From Shewanella putrefaciens (GTDB taxonomy: Bacteria; Pseudomonadota; Gammaproteobacteria; Enterobacterales; Shewanellaceae), in contig NZ_CP066369.1 in the NCBI RefSeq assembly GCF_016406305.1, positions 3,118,501 to 3,182,500 of the forward strand: a stretch of 64,000 bases of DNA, given 5' to 3'. Every line of letters starts with the position of its first letter. Positions within the stretch are counted from its first letter, which is position 1. The translations under genes were made by a program, and so were the position numbers. This document shows, piece after piece, positions 18,208-27,044 of this stretch. The notes beneath the pieces are model-generated. The model searched no databases. It saw nothing but the letters and a program-made list of their open reading frames with translations, and had not been told where the DNA came from.

Positions 18208-19032
18208 ATGCTCGCCATCTTACTTACATTGATCCTAGGCATAGGCGCGATCGCTTGGATAAGTTCGAGCCGTTGGCGTAAAACCTTGCACCGACGCCGC
18301 ATCAGGGCAAAACCTTTCCCTAAAGCGTGGCGATCTATCCTTAAACAGAGGCTACCCTATTTCCATGCATTGCCTACGGATCTTCAGCTCCAACTTAAAC
18401 AACATATTCAAGTCTTCATCGATGAAAAAGACTTCGTTGGATGCAATGGATTAACCATTAGCGATGAAATTCGAGTCACTATTGCGGCCCAAGCCTGCCT
18501 GTTATTATTGAATAGAAAGACAGATTTTTACCCTAAATTGAGGCAAATTTTGGTTTATCCGGACGCTTTTATTGTGAATAATCAAAGCCAAGATGCTTCA
18601 GGTGTCGTGTGGGAGCGTCGCAATGTGCTCGCGGGAGAATCCTGGGAACAGGGAAAAGTCATTCTCTCATGGAAGAACACCTTAGAAGGCGCCGCCGATC
18701 CCCACGATGGTAACAATGTGGTGATCCACGAATTTGCCCACCAATTAGATCAAGAGAACGGACATGCCAATGGCGCACCTATTTTGCAGCACAGGGAGGA
18801 TTATCGCTCTTGGTCAAGCGTGCTCAGCGACGCCTTTGCCGAGTTAGAAGCAGCGGCATCACTCGGCTCACCTTCACTCTTTAGCTACTACGGCGCAACC
18901 AATCCTGCCGAATTTTTTGCGGTCGTGACCGAAGTTTTTTTTGAAAAACCAGAGGCACTAAACCAGCAGCATCCGGCGCTTTATCGAGAATTAAGCCGCT
19001 TCTATCAACTCGATCCGATAAACTGGCACTAG
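18208..19032 (+). CDS. mtfA: Zinc peptidase MtfA family
   Basis: Gluzincin-like peptidase. In E. coli MtfA binds the Mlc repressor and so influences the glucose PTS. The zinc site HEFAHQLD lies at about residues 174-181, and FYGATNPAEFFAVVTEVFFE-like sequence (here YYGATNPAEFFA) supplies the third ligand region. An N-terminal hydrophobic stretch (MLAILLTLILGIGAIAWI) suggests membrane anchoring, unlike cytosolic E. coli MtfA. The start is the ATG at 18208 with AAGGAG 6-7 bases upstream; a GTG five codons earlier overlaps that ribosome site and is rejected. Confidence 0.88.
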   Translation: MLAILLTLILGIGAIAWISSSRWRKTLHRRRIRAKPFPKAWRSILKQRLPYFHALPTDLQLQLKQHIQVFIDEKDFVGCNGLTISDEIRVTIAAQACLLLLNRKTDFYPKLRQILVYPDAFIVNNQSQDASGVVWERRNVLAGESWEQGKVILSWKNTLEGAADPHDGNNVVIHEFAHQLDQENGHANGAPILQHREDYRSWSSVLSDAFAELEAAASLGSPSLFSYYGATNPAEFFAVVTEVFFEKPEALNQQHPALYRELSRFYQLDPINWH

Positions 19033-19087
19033 TGCGATCAACACGCAATCAACTCAACACCAGTAGAGATAAAACAAGGAATACCCT

Positions 19088-19621
19088 ATGCCAACGATGA
19101 CAAGCTCCCAACGCCAAGCACTATCCATCACTTGGCTCAGTGCCACATTATTTGCGATAGCGACCCTGATATTCAGTGCACAAAATGCAAACGCTAACGA
19201 AAGCCCAGCCATGCAAGTGCAGACAACCGATGAACAAGCTGCGGTCCAAGTTCTTGATAAATTGAATCAATACTCCAGCAGTGCTGATTGGGATAAGTAT
19301 TTTGCCCTGTATCGGCAGGATGGCATTTTTATTGGTACCGATGCGAGTGAGCGTTGGGGTATGGTGGAATTTGAAGGCTACTCTCGGCCAACTAACGGTT
19401 GGCGTTACGATTTAGTCGAGCGGCATTTGATCCAACACGGCAATATTATCCTCTTCGATGAGCTGCTCAATAGCCCAGCCTACGGCATCAGTCGAGGAAC
19501 AGGCACCTTAATTAAGACCGATGGGGTATGGAAAATTGCCCAATACCATTTAAGTTTTCCGATTCCTAACGCGCTGGCTAAACAGATCACCACAGAGATT
19601 AAAAATGCCCCTAAGCCATAA
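19088..19621 (+). CDS. Secreted SnoaL/NTF2-like protein
   Basis: 177-residue protein with a signal peptide ending around NANANE. The mature part (about residues 45-170) has the cone-like NTF2 pattern: VLDKLNQYSSSADWDKYFALY, FIGTDASERWGM, RYDLVERHLIQHGNIILFDELL and RGTGTLIKTDGVWKIAQYHLSF. Related SnoaL-type proteins bind small hydrophobic molecules or act as isomerases. It follows mtfA by 55 bp with a ribosome site AAGGA. Function unknown. Confidence 0.75.
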   Translation: MPTMTSSQRQALSITWLSATLFAIATLIFSAQNANANESPAMQVQTTDEQAAVQVLDKLNQYSSSADWDKYFALYRQDGIFIGTDASERWGMVEFEGYSRPTNGWRYDLVERHLIQHGNIILFDELLNSPAYGISRGTGTLIKTDGVWKIAQYHLSFPIPNALAKQITTEIKNAPKP

Positions 19622-19635
19622 ATCGCCTGTGGGTA

Positions 19636-21105
19636 TTATTTTAATGACACGGTAAAACAAACATTCGCCAATTGGGAAAAGTGGATAAAACTTTGAAAAT
19701 CCGCCTCTTCAAAACCTCTTTCCGAAGGCCCCCTATCTGCGTAATAAAAGCCAATAACTTTATTATCGACTAACAGAGGTGCCAGTAAAAAACCCCTTTG
19801 AGAGATATGCAAAGAGAGCAATTCTTGGCATTGTTCACGCCATTTTTTCGAGGTGGGATCATCAACCCAAAGGGGCTCTTTATGCTCCATCGCCTGGCGG
19901 AAAAGCCCTTTTTTATCACTTAAATCGATAATAAATTCCCGCTTCATCTCCTCGGCATCCGAGCCTAACATCACCCGGGGCTGGAGCTGTTTACGACTCG
20001 GGGATAATAACAACACACCACAACGGTCGACCCCAACGCCTTCCAAAATGCCCTCGAGGACAGTCTGCATTATTAAGTTAAAATCGGCCTTATTGATGGC
20101 ATACCCCGTTAACTCCCGCAGCTTTGCGAGTTGAATACTTAAATTAGCCTGATAAACAGGTATTTCCAATGGGATTGGCTCAGGTTCCGCTTTGAGAATA
20201 CGTTTAGGATCGGGCAAATATTCCAGCAACACCTTAGCGCCATAAACCTCCGCCAACTTGTGGGTAGCGTTAGCACAGCGCTGCATACGGTTCTTAAATT
20301 CCCCTTCCTCTAATCCAGTAAAATTAACCGCTTGGGTGATGCGCTTTTCAAGTTCAACATTATCGATAACCGGTTGGGATAAAATATCGCAAAGCTTATC
20401 CGCTAGAAATATAGAGCGGATCTCAGGGCGTCGATCATCGGGATAATTAACCGCTTGGATCAATAAATCCCCAAGCCCCCAATGGCGGGCAATACTCTGG
20501 GTTAATTGTGAAAAAGAAGTGCCAAGGTTTTCACGGATCATGCTTCGCTCTTCCGCTGGCGTTTCACACTCTTTCAGTTTTTGGTCTAATTCTTCTGTAA
20601 ATTCACCACCAATACTCCAAAATGCGCTTTCACCTATGTGATAAAGCAAAGAAGCAATAAAGGCCTCTTCCTGCATTTCTTCATCATAATCACTCAGCAT
20701 CATCCTCGCTAACATGGCCGCTTGGAATGCCTTTGCCATCAGCTTAATTAATCTTTGGTACACTGAGGGAGCGAGATTCTTACTCTCTAACAGGCTGGAG
20801 AGCAGCTTGGCGGTAATACAAATATTTCGCACCGCATCAAACCCCAGCACTATGGCGGCTCGGCTCACTGTGGAGATTTGTGTGCTGCCTTTATGGTAGA
20901 TAGCACTGTTTGCAACGCGTAAAATGCGGGATGTTAAAGCGTTATCATGCATCACGCTACGCCCAAGCAGGGCGAGAGAGGAGACATCATCCTTGGCCAG
21001 TTTCTCTAACGATTTTACCGTCGAACACAGTGCAGGCATTTCTAACTCACTGATCCGATTTGTCCAGTAATCGACCCCTTTATTAGTATTGTTATTAGGT
21101 TTCAA
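19636..21105 (-). CDS. HDOD-GAF signalling protein
   Basis: 489-residue cytoplasmic protein. Residues about 20-220 form an HDOD domain (LEMPALCSTVKSLEKLAKDD; ALTSRILRVANSAIY), which is HD-like but lacks hydrolase residues. Residues about 330-489 form a GAF domain (LEGVGVDRCGVLLLSPSRKQLQ; VIGFYYADR). Such proteins take part in signalling networks linked to motility, cyclic di-GMP or stress, but no specific role is shown here. The start is uncertain: the frame begins at TTG 21105 with no ATG until residue 23 (21039), and neither has an ideal ribosome site. Confidence 0.82.
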   Translation of the reverse strand: MKPNNNTNKGVDYWTNRISELEMPALCSTVKSLEKLAKDDVSSLALLGRSVMHDNALTSRILRVANSAIYHKGSTQISTVSRAAIVLGFDAVRNICITAKLLSSLLESKNLAPSVYQRLIKLMAKAFQAAMLARMMLSDYDEEMQEEAFIASLLYHIGESAFWSIGGEFTEELDQKLKECETPAEERSMIRENLGTSFSQLTQSIARHWGLGDLLIQAVNYPDDRRPEIRSIFLADKLCDILSQPVIDNVELEKRITQAVNFTGLEEGEFKNRMQRCANATHKLAEVYGAKVLLEYLPDPKRILKAEPEPIPLEIPVYQANLSIQLAKLRELTGYAINKADFNLIMQTVLEGILEGVGVDRCGVLLLSPSRKQLQPRVMLGSDAEEMKREFIIDLSDKKGLFRQAMEHKEPLWVDDPTSKKWREQCQELLSLHISQRGFLLAPLLVDNKVIGFYYADRGPSERGFEEADFQSFIHFSQLANVCFTVSLK

Positions 21106-21231
21106 CCTAGATGTGCCTCAATGAATTGATATTATTGTTTTTAGTATAGATAGGCATAAAAAATTCGCCTAGGTTCACATCTTAATTCCCATCGTAAGCT
21201 TAAATAATGCTCAACTGAGTGGTTACCACAA

Positions 21232-21265
21232 TGCAAATACCCAAGACAAAGCTTGGGTACTTGCT
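21232..21265 (-). terminator. Hairpin after ltaE
   Basis: GCAA-TACCCAAG and CTTGGGTA-TTGC pair at 21233-21264, starting 10 bases after the ltaE stop. There is no strong U tract, so it may be a terminator or an RNA-stabilising hairpin. Confidence 0.55.
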
Positions 21266-21273
21266 ATTAATAC

Positions 21274-22287
21274 TTAAGCCTGTAGATGGAGTTTAAATAC
21301 CCGTAGCACTTTATCAATATCTTGGCGGCTCACATCCTTATGGGTCACTAGGCGCAGCGTTCTTCCCGGGCTAATGAGAATACCTTCCGAACGGCATCGT
21401 TTTGCCAGTGATTCGGCATCGACATGTGGAGCTAAGGTTGCAAATAACATATTGGTCTGTACTGTGGCTAAATCGACTTCAAACTCATCAAACTCGGCCA
21501 ATTGCCGCGCAAAATAAGCTGCATTTTCATGATCTTCAGTTAATCTTTCGACCTGTTCAGTCAACGCCAGTTTACCCGCTGCGGCCAATATCCCCGCTTG
21601 ACGCATGCCGCCACCGAGCATTTTACGCCAACGAATGGCTTTTTTGATTAATCGCTCATCCCCTAAGAGTAATGAGCCAACAGGTGCACAGAGCCCCTTA
21701 GATAGACAAATAGAAACTGAGTCGAAATGTGCAGTGATATCACTGATAGCGAGATTTTGCGCAACGGCAGCATTCGCGACTCTAGCACCATCTAGATGAA
21801 TTTTTAATCCCCGATGAAAAGCTAAAGCCTGGGCATCTGCAAGGTAAGCTTGGGGTAACACTTTGCCACCGATTGTATTTTCAAGGCTTAGTAAACGTGT
21901 GCGGGCGAAGTGAATATCATCGGGTTTTATCGCGGCCTCGATATCTGCCAAGGCAATAGTTCCATCCAATTGATTCATCAATGGTTGTGGCTGAATACTC
22001 CCTAAAACGGCAGCTCCGCCCCCCTCAAACTTATAATTATGGGCCTGTTGTCCACACAAATATTCATCACCGCGCTCACAATGCGCCATTAGGGCGAGTA
22101 AATTAGCCTGAGTCCCTGAGGCAGTAAACAGGGCACTCTCAAAGCCAAACATATCGGCGGCCATCTCCTGCAAACTGTTTACGGTAGGATCATCACCATA
22201 CACATCGTCACCCACCTCGGCTCTGGACATGGCTAATCGCATCGCTGCTGTTGGCTGGGTAACAGTATCACTGCGTAAATCTATCAT
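21274..22287 (-). CDS. ltaE: Low-specificity L-threonine aldolase
   Basis: PLP enzyme cleaving L-threonine or allo-threonine to glycine and acetaldehyde. The start is set at the ATG at 22287 (MIDLRSDTVTQPT), the characteristic N-terminus of the family, preceded by GAGGATAAG; the frame extends 39 further codons, but that part is not conserved. VGDDVYGDDPTVNSLQ and the PLP-lysine region SVSICLSKGLCAPVGS are visible. The 337-residue length fits. Start sites of ltaE and the OmpA-like gene are divergent, 248 bp apart. Confidence 0.92.
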   Translation of the reverse strand: MIDLRSDTVTQPTAAMRLAMSRAEVGDDVYGDDPTVNSLQEMAADMFGFESALFTASGTQANLLALMAHCERGDEYLCGQQAHNYKFEGGGAAVLGSIQPQPLMNQLDGTIALADIEAAIKPDDIHFARTRLLSLENTIGGKVLPQAYLADAQALAFHRGLKIHLDGARVANAAVAQNLAISDITAHFDSVSICLSKGLCAPVGSLLLGDERLIKKAIRWRKMLGGGMRQAGILAAAGKLALTEQVERLTEDHENAAYFARQLAEFDEFEVDLATVQTNMLFATLAPHVDAESLAKRCRSEGILISPGRTLRLVTHKDVSRQDIDKVLRVFKLHLQA

Positions 22288-22534
22288 CTTATCCTCGACT
22301 TCTTCTACGGGATCCCCTGAGGGCTTAGGCTTGTTTGCTAAAACGACTCTAGCGCCAAAGAGAAATTTTGTATAGTTTGCCAAGATGCTTGCCGATAAAA
22401 TCAATACGCCATCTCTGCGTTAAACTTGGCGTAACGCTCGTAAAACGATAGAATATGCCACTAAGGATCTCATACTGCAAAAATGTAAATTTCTTAGTGA
22501 TTTTGACTAACACTTTTCATACTTAAGGTGATTT

Positions 22535-23125
22535 GTGGTGAATATATCCCCAACGCAATGCATTAAGCTTATGTTTTTGATATTAGGTATGTGCCTAACA
22601 CCACAAGTGTATGCTTGGCAGGATACAGATCAAGATGGCGTACCGGACATTAAAGATGCCTGTCCAAACACCCCAGCAAATACTTCAGTCATGGCCAATG
22701 GCTGTGTTTATGAAATAGAAACTAAGACAGATAACATTCAGTGTGATACCAACAATCCAAGCACTTATTCCAGTGCTGATTGTCATAATATCACCACGGC
22801 AATAGTATACTTTGAGTTTGCTATTGCTGAGGTTGACTTATCCCAATGGAAAACTTTAGCCTTAGTTAAAGCATTTTTAGAAGCAAATGACATTAAATTA
22901 ACCTTAGTGGGTCACACAGATATTGTCGGGACACCTGAGTTTAATTATCAACTGTCGCTACAGCGGGCTCAAAATGTAAAACGTATTTTGGTCGAAGATT
23001 ACGGCTTCGATCCAAATCGATTTACCGTGATAGGTAAAGGCATATCTGAACCCGTCGCAGATAATCGTTCCAGCGAAGGGCGCAGATTAAATCGACGAGT
23101 GCAGTTTATCGTCAATAATAAGTAA
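22535..23125 (+). CDS. OmpA-family protein with a calcium-binding-type repeat
   Basis: 196-residue envelope protein. A signal peptide ends near QVYA. It is followed by a thrombospondin type-3-like repeat (DTDQDGVPDIKDACPNTPANT), a Cys-rich linker, then a C-terminal OmpA peptidoglycan-binding domain from about residue 85 (YFEFAIAEVDLSQW; GHTDIVGTPEFNYQLSLQRA; NRRVQF). It lacks the N-terminal barrel, so it is a periplasmic or outer-membrane-associated anchor rather than a porin. Start is one of two adjacent GTG codons (22535 or 22538), preceded by AAGGTGATTT. mscS follows 32 bp later. Confidence 0.85.
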   Translation: MVNISPTQCIKLMFLILGMCLTPQVYAWQDTDQDGVPDIKDACPNTPANTSVMANGCVYEIETKTDNIQCDTNNPSTYSSADCHNITTAIVYFEFAIAEVDLSQWKTLALVKAFLEANDIKLTLVGHTDIVGTPEFNYQLSLQRAQNVKRILVEDYGFDPNRFTVIGKGISEPVADNRSSEGRRLNRRVQFIVNNK

Positions 23126-23157
23126 TTTTTGTTAGCGTATATTTAGGGAGTTATTCA

Positions 23158-23985
23158 ATGGAAAACCTAGAAGGTTTATTAAAGCAGGCACCGGATCTGG
23201 TCATGACCTATGGCTTAAAGATCTTATTTGCCATTATCATTTTCTTTGTTGGTAAATACTTTTCAGGCGTCGCACAAAAGTTAGTGCGCAAATTACTTAA
23301 TAGCCGAAAAATCGATCCGACAGTCGTATCCTTTGTAGCGAATCTGACATGGGCCGTGGTGTTTGTATTCACAGTCATCGCGACGTTAGGGCAAATTGGG
23401 GTACAAACCGCATCATTGGTTGCCGTTATCGGTGCCGCGGGTTTAGCCGTTGGTTTAGCGCTACAAGGCTCACTGTCAAACTTCGCCTCTGGTGTGTTAA
23501 TGGTATTATTCCGCCCTTGTCGCGTGGGTGATTACATTGAAGCCGCAGGCATTGCAGGAACCGTCGATGAAATTACCATTTTCTCCACTAAGCTACGCAC
23601 CCCTGATAATAAGGTCATAGTTGCGCCCAACTCTTCTATCATGAATGGGACTATCACTAACTACTCTGCCTCTGAAAATCGTCGTATTGATCTGGTGATT
23701 GGTGTTTCATATTCTGCAGATATCGCATTAACCAAAAAAGTACTGACCGATATCTTAGATAACAATCAATATGTGTTAAAAGACCCAGCGTACACTGTGG
23801 GGTTAGCTGAATTAGCTAATTCATCCATCAATTTTGTTGTTCGTCCTTGGGTAAAAACCGCCGATTACTGGACGGCTCGTTTTGAGATCCTTGAACAAAT
23901 CAAGAATGCACTCGATGCTGCAAATATTGAAATTCCATTCCCACAAATGGATATCCACGTGAAGCAGTTGCCAGAGAGTAAATAA
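23158..23985 (+). CDS. mscS: Small-conductance mechanosensitive channel MscS
   Basis: Inner-membrane channel opened by membrane tension during osmotic downshock. The 275-residue length equals compact MscS proteins. TM1 (MTYGLKILFAIIIFFVGKYF) and TM2 are followed by the pore helix TM3 with its glycine/alanine pattern (GLAVGLALQGSLSNFASGVLMVLFRP), then the beta domain (RVGDYIEAAGIAGTVDEI) and the C-terminal alpha/beta domain. It probably shares a transcript with the OmpA-like gene and ends at a strong terminator. Confidence 0.95.
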   Translation: MENLEGLLKQAPDLVMTYGLKILFAIIIFFVGKYFSGVAQKLVRKLLNSRKIDPTVVSFVANLTWAVVFVFTVIATLGQIGVQTASLVAVIGAAGLAVGLALQGSLSNFASGVLMVLFRPCRVGDYIEAAGIAGTVDEITIFSTKLRTPDNKVIVAPNSSIMNGTITNYSASENRRIDLVIGVSYSADIALTKKVLTDILDNNQYVLKDPAYTVGLAELANSSINFVVRPWVKTADYWTARFEILEQIKNALDAANIEIPFPQMDIHVKQLPESK

Positions 23986-24000
23986 CGTACGCTTAACGCA

Positions 24001-24026
24001 AATGGCCAGTATTTACTGGCCATTTT
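24001..24026 (+). terminator. Rho-independent terminator after mscS
   Basis: AATGGCCAGT and ACTGGCCATT pair around a short loop and run into TTTTAT. Confidence 0.9.
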
Positions 24027-24109
24027 TTATGGTTCTAAATGATATTTAGGCGTACCTTAAAGGTTAATAGTTAAATACGCACAGGGATGTTCTTGTGCAA
24101 GGAGATAAA

Positions 24110-24703
24110 ATGCAAAAGTACATTTCATTTTTGGCCGCTAGCTGTTTTTGCAGCTTAATGCTGCTCAGCCCCAATGCCATTGCCAATGAAAAGACGCAGG
24201 TATTAATGGGCGAGAAAACCGTCACACTGGAGGGCAAATTGCCCAAACTTACCCAAATGGCGCCGGGGTTTAAAGTGGTAGATGAGCATTTTACGCCTGT
24301 TACCCTAAGTGACTTTAAAGGTAAAACTGTGCTTATCAGTGCGGTGCCAAGCTTAGATACTGGCGTATGCGCATTGCAGACGAAACGTTTTAATAGTGAA
24401 GTCAGCCATTTTTCGGATGATGTAATAATGCTGACAATTAGCGCCGATCTCCCCTTCGCACAGAAGCGTTTTTGTAAAGTTGAAAATGTAGACAAAATTA
24501 AAGTGCTATCAGATTCGGTCTGGCGTGACTTTGGTGAAAAATACGGCCTATTAATTCAAGATTACGGCTTACTGGCCCGCGCGATTTTTATTATCGACGC
24601 TGAAGGTAAATTGCAATACCAAGAATTAGTGCCAAATATTACCGAACACCCAAACTATGATGCGGCACTGGCAGCACTAAAAACCATTCAAGCTCTCCAA
24701 TAA
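24110..24703 (+). CDS. tpx: Thiol peroxidase Tpx with signal peptide
   Basis: Atypical 2-Cys peroxiredoxin reducing peroxides through a thioredoxin-type donor. The peroxidatic cysteine is C87 in SLDTGVCALQ and the resolving cysteine C122 in FCKVENVDKI; LSDFKGKTVLISAVPS is family-typical. Unlike the 168-residue cytosolic E. coli protein, this one opens MQKYISFLAASCFCSLMLLSPNAIAN, a Sec signal peptide, so it should act in the periplasm. Start is the ATG at 24110 with AAGGAGATAAA in front; a GTG 15 bases earlier includes the ribosome site and is rejected. Confidence 0.92.
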   Translation: MQKYISFLAASCFCSLMLLSPNAIANEKTQVLMGEKTVTLEGKLPKLTQMAPGFKVVDEHFTPVTLSDFKGKTVLISAVPSLDTGVCALQTKRFNSEVSHFSDDVIMLTISADLPFAQKRFCKVENVDKIKVLSDSVWRDFGEKYGLLIQDYGLLARAIFIIDAEGKLQYQELVPNITEHPNYDAALAALKTIQALQ

Positions 24704-24710
24704 TCCCCAT

Positions 24711-24744
24711 AAAAATAGGGCTGCGAAGTGCAGCCCTATTTTTA
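24711..24744 (+). terminator. Bidirectional terminator between tpx and the TRIC-type gene
   Basis: AAAAATAGGGCTGC and GCAGCCCTATTTTT are perfect 14-bp arms around GAAGT. Confidence 0.92.
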
Positions 24745-24836
24745 TCGTACCGTTCAGAATGCATAAATAAACTTGAATAGAAAACGGGATATCAATGCCA
24801 ATATTTGATTCCCGCTATTCGAGGCGCTATTTAGAT

Positions 24837-25478
24837 TTAGTGCGTATGTTGGTCGCTACTGGCCTGATAATCAAACGTCGGCATTGACCAGTGGTAGCGT
24901 AACGCCAACATTCTCAAACTGAAACCTAAGCTTAAACAAATCGTTAGATTGATCCATTCGGTTAACTGATAGGTTTCTAAGGTGATATACAATCCTGCCG
25001 TTAACAGTGAAGTAACAGCATAGAGTTCCTTCTTAAAAATCAACGGCACTTGATTGCATAGAATATCGCGGATCACGCCACCAAACACACCTGTGATTAG
25101 CCCCATGACCACAGCGATTGTAGGACTAAATCCGAGCATCAGGGTTTTCTGTGCGCCTACGATGGAAAATACCGCAAGACCTAAGGCATCGATGGCTAAA
25201 AATAACTTAGACAAATAGCGCATGACTGGTGCGATAGCCACAGTCAATAGAGAAGCAAAAGCAATGGCTATCAGGTAATGGACATTCTCTACCCATATCA
25301 GAGGGTAGTTACCTAATAACATATCCCTTAATGTACCGCCGCCAATCGCAGTCGCACAACCAATGATCACCACGCCGAACAAGTCCATCTGCTTACGACC
25401 CGCAGCTAAAGCCCCAGTCATTGCCTCGGCAAGGATCCCTATCAACCACAACCATCCGATAAACTGTGCTTCTTGCAT
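24837..25478 (-). CDS. TRIC/UPF0126 family membrane protein (YicG-like)
   Basis: 213-residue inner-membrane protein with seven predicted hydrophobic helices. The two-fold repeat is visible as GCATAIGGGTLRDMLLG and GLITGVFGGVIRDILCN; the glycine-rich G-x-G-G-x-x-R-D motif marks UPF0126. Bacterial members are trimeric cation channels, and some have been described as glycine transporters, so substrate remains uncertain. Start ATG at 25478. Confidence 0.87.
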   Translation of the reverse strand: MQEAQFIGWLWLIGILAEAMTGALAAGRKQMDLFGVVIIGCATAIGGGTLRDMLLGNYPLIWVENVHYLIAIAFASLLTVAIAPVMRYLSKLFLAIDALGLAVFSIVGAQKTLMLGFSPTIAVVMGLITGVFGGVIRDILCNQVPLIFKKELYAVTSLLTAGLYITLETYQLTEWINLTICLSLGFSLRMLALRYHWSMPTFDYQASSDQHTH

Positions 25479-25784
25479 TACGACTTACTGCTCAGATTAA
25501 AAGATGCTGATTCTGCCTGATAAATACGAGCTTAGATAATGATATTATTTCAAATTTATCATTAGAAAAAATAATGAAAAAAATAGCAAAATATATAAAA
25601 CAAAAACACAACAACTTAACAAAACATAAAAAATGCATACTAAATAAGCTGTTAAAAAATGACCACCTATCACTTCAACTATAAAAATAAATTTTATGAT
25701 AAGTATAATTAACGAAAATTCAGCTAAACCACAAATAAATGCAGATAATCCACCAACGAGAGTCTAATGGTTAAAATTCAGCCA
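25479..25784. other. AT-rich intergenic region
   Basis: A 306-bp strongly AT-rich stretch with no credible gene. GATAATGATATTATTT at 25535-25550, about 60 bp upstream of the YicG-like gene start, loosely resembles a Fur box (roughly 13 of 19 consensus positions by eye), but in such AT-rich DNA the match is weak. Confidence 0.4.
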
Positions 25785-25809
25785 CAAAAAAGCGGCCTAT
25801 TGGCCGCCC
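25785..25809 (-). terminator. Terminator after the DUF4136 lipoprotein gene
   Basis: On the minus strand GCGGCC-AATA-GGCCGC is followed by TTTTTTG, 30 bp after the stop at 25838. Confidence 0.88.
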
Positions 25810-25837
25810 TTGATCTTTAACCCTAATGGAGGAAAGA

Positions 25838-26398
25838 CTATTTATTCTCAGGCTTAGGAGGATAATTCATCATGACGCTCCCTATGGCCTCATTAATGAT
25901 CTCTACTCTTTCTTCTGGGGTATTTTTATCGCGAATAGTATCGGCAACAGAGCCACGCCAAATCAATTTGGCCGTTTTATTATCAATTAAATCAACTATT
26001 AATGTACCAACCTCATACTCTCGCACTGTTGTTTGGGTATGCATATTGCCGCCCCAACCCCAGCCAGGGCCATAATAAGGGCTATAGCCGAAGTTAGTAT
26101 TAAAAGTATCAACATTAATCTTCTTATCCACTTTGGTCAGATAATTCACTAATACATCGGCATCTTTTGCATCTACTAAGTTCATTCCCTTAGCGGCAAG
26201 TTGCATATTGATAGCATCTCTTACACGTTGGTCCATCAAACCATCTAGATGATATCCTGACGTATCTGCTTTTTGAGTCACCCAAGCATAGGTTTTATAT
26301 TGGCTGAAATTGGCACTAGGGTCATAATCCCAGCCCGATTTAAGCGAGCTACAAGCACTTAAGGCGAGTACGGCTAAGCCAACAATGATACTTTTCAT
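25838..26398 (-). CDS. DUF4136 lipoprotein
   Basis: 186-residue lipoprotein. The start is the ATG at 26398 (MKSIIVGLAVLALSACSSL), with GAGGAAAT upstream, giving a short signal peptide and lipobox LSAC. The mature part has the DUF4136 pattern: YDPSANFSQYKTYAW near the N-terminus, RVRDAINMQLAAKGMNLVDAKDADVLVNY in the middle and GTLIVDLIDNKTAKLIWRG near the end. It is probably anchored to a membrane on the periplasmic side. Function unknown; a monocistronic unit. Confidence 0.88.
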   Translation of the reverse strand: MKSIIVGLAVLALSACSSLKSGWDYDPSANFSQYKTYAWVTQKADTSGYHLDGLMDQRVRDAINMQLAAKGMNLVDAKDADVLVNYLTKVDKKINVDTFNTNFGYSPYYGPGWGWGGNMHTQTTVREYEVGTLIVDLIDNKTAKLIWRGSVADTIRDKNTPEERVEIINEAIGSVMMNYPPKPENK

Positions 26399-26537
26399 TT
26401 TAATTTCCTCAGATGTCCACACTGAACAAAGATAAGCCTATAGAGCTAAATTTAGCTTACAGAGCAATTGCCTGATCTACAACTCTATTAATGAAAAAGC
26501 TCTATGTTATTCAGCTTGACTTCAGCAGCAATTCAAA

Positions 26538-26552
26538 TGATAATGATTATCA
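26538..26552. promoter_or_regulatory. Fur box
   Basis: TGATAAT-G-ATTATCA is a perfect 7-1-7 inverted repeat and matches the Fur core consensus TGATAATnATTATCA at every defined position. It lies 25 bp upstream of the ATG at 26578 and about 140 bp from the divergent DUF4136 start, so it most likely represses the small membrane protein gene when iron is plentiful. Confidence 0.8.
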
Positions 26553-26577
26553 ATTGATATGAGTAAGGGAAAAAGAT

Positions 26578-26889
26578 ATGTATTGGTTTATTAGCGCATT
26601 TATAGTGGCATCGGCAATTTTTTTCATGCCACAAAAAGCGGCAGTCGAAGTCAGCAGCACCAAGCTTAAATCTCCCTTACCATTAAGTTTGTTAATTTTG
26701 CCTTTAGGTGTGCTCAGTTGGTTAGTATTCGACACCCTGTCCAATGGTGGCAATTATACAACTGTGGCGGCATTCGGTTTTGTCGCTACCGCCTGTTTAA
26801 TTGCCCTACCTAAGTTACATCGCTATATCATGCCCTGCGCATTACTCACGGCATTTGCCCTGATTGCCATGGTGGCAGAACGCTTTTAA
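26578..26889 (+). CDS. Small membrane protein, predicted Fur-regulated
   Basis: 103-residue protein with three to four hydrophobic segments: MYWFISAFIVASAIFF, SLLILPLGVLSWLVF, TVAAFGFVATACLIAL and MPCALLTAFALIAMVA. I do not recognise a family. The Fur box 25 bp upstream predicts expression under iron limitation, so a part in iron transport or envelope adaptation is possible but not shown. A good terminator follows. Ribosome site is GTAAGGGAAAAAGAT. Confidence 0.75.
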   Translation: MYWFISAFIVASAIFFMPQKAAVEVSSTKLKSPLPLSLLILPLGVLSWLVFDTLSNGGNYTTVAAFGFVATACLIALPKLHRYIMPCALLTAFALIAMVAERF

Positions 26890-26942
26890 GTTTTCAGTTT
26901 TAAAAATATGCTTACCTCCCTGCAAAGAGTTAGCATTTTCTC

Positions 26943-26981
26943 CAGACCACTTACAGTCTATCTCTAAGTGGTCTTTTTTTA
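26943..26981 (+). terminator. Rho-independent terminator
   Basis: AGACCACTTA and TAAGTGGTCT are perfect 10-bp arms, followed by TTTTTT. Confidence 0.92.
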
Positions 26982-27044
26982 CCTCCACGAACCCTATTGA
27001 ATTTGGTAAACTTAAGTCGCATACATTCCAATGAAAGATGACTT

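Noticed and set aside
22287..22404. N-terminal extension of threonine aldolase
   Set aside because: Family proteins start at MIDLRSDTV, which has its own ribosome site here; the extension probably covers the promoter region.
23349..23531. 60-codon plus-strand ORF inside mscS
   Set aside because: Alternative frame within a clear MscS gene, covering the conserved pore helix.
24064..24495. 143-codon ORF antisense to tpx
   Set aside because: Fully overlaps a clear thiol peroxidase gene, and its translation shows no protein-like pattern.
25535..25565. Fur-like sequence upstream of the YicG-like gene
   Set aside because: Partial match only, within very AT-rich DNA where such matches are expected by chance; kept only as a note.
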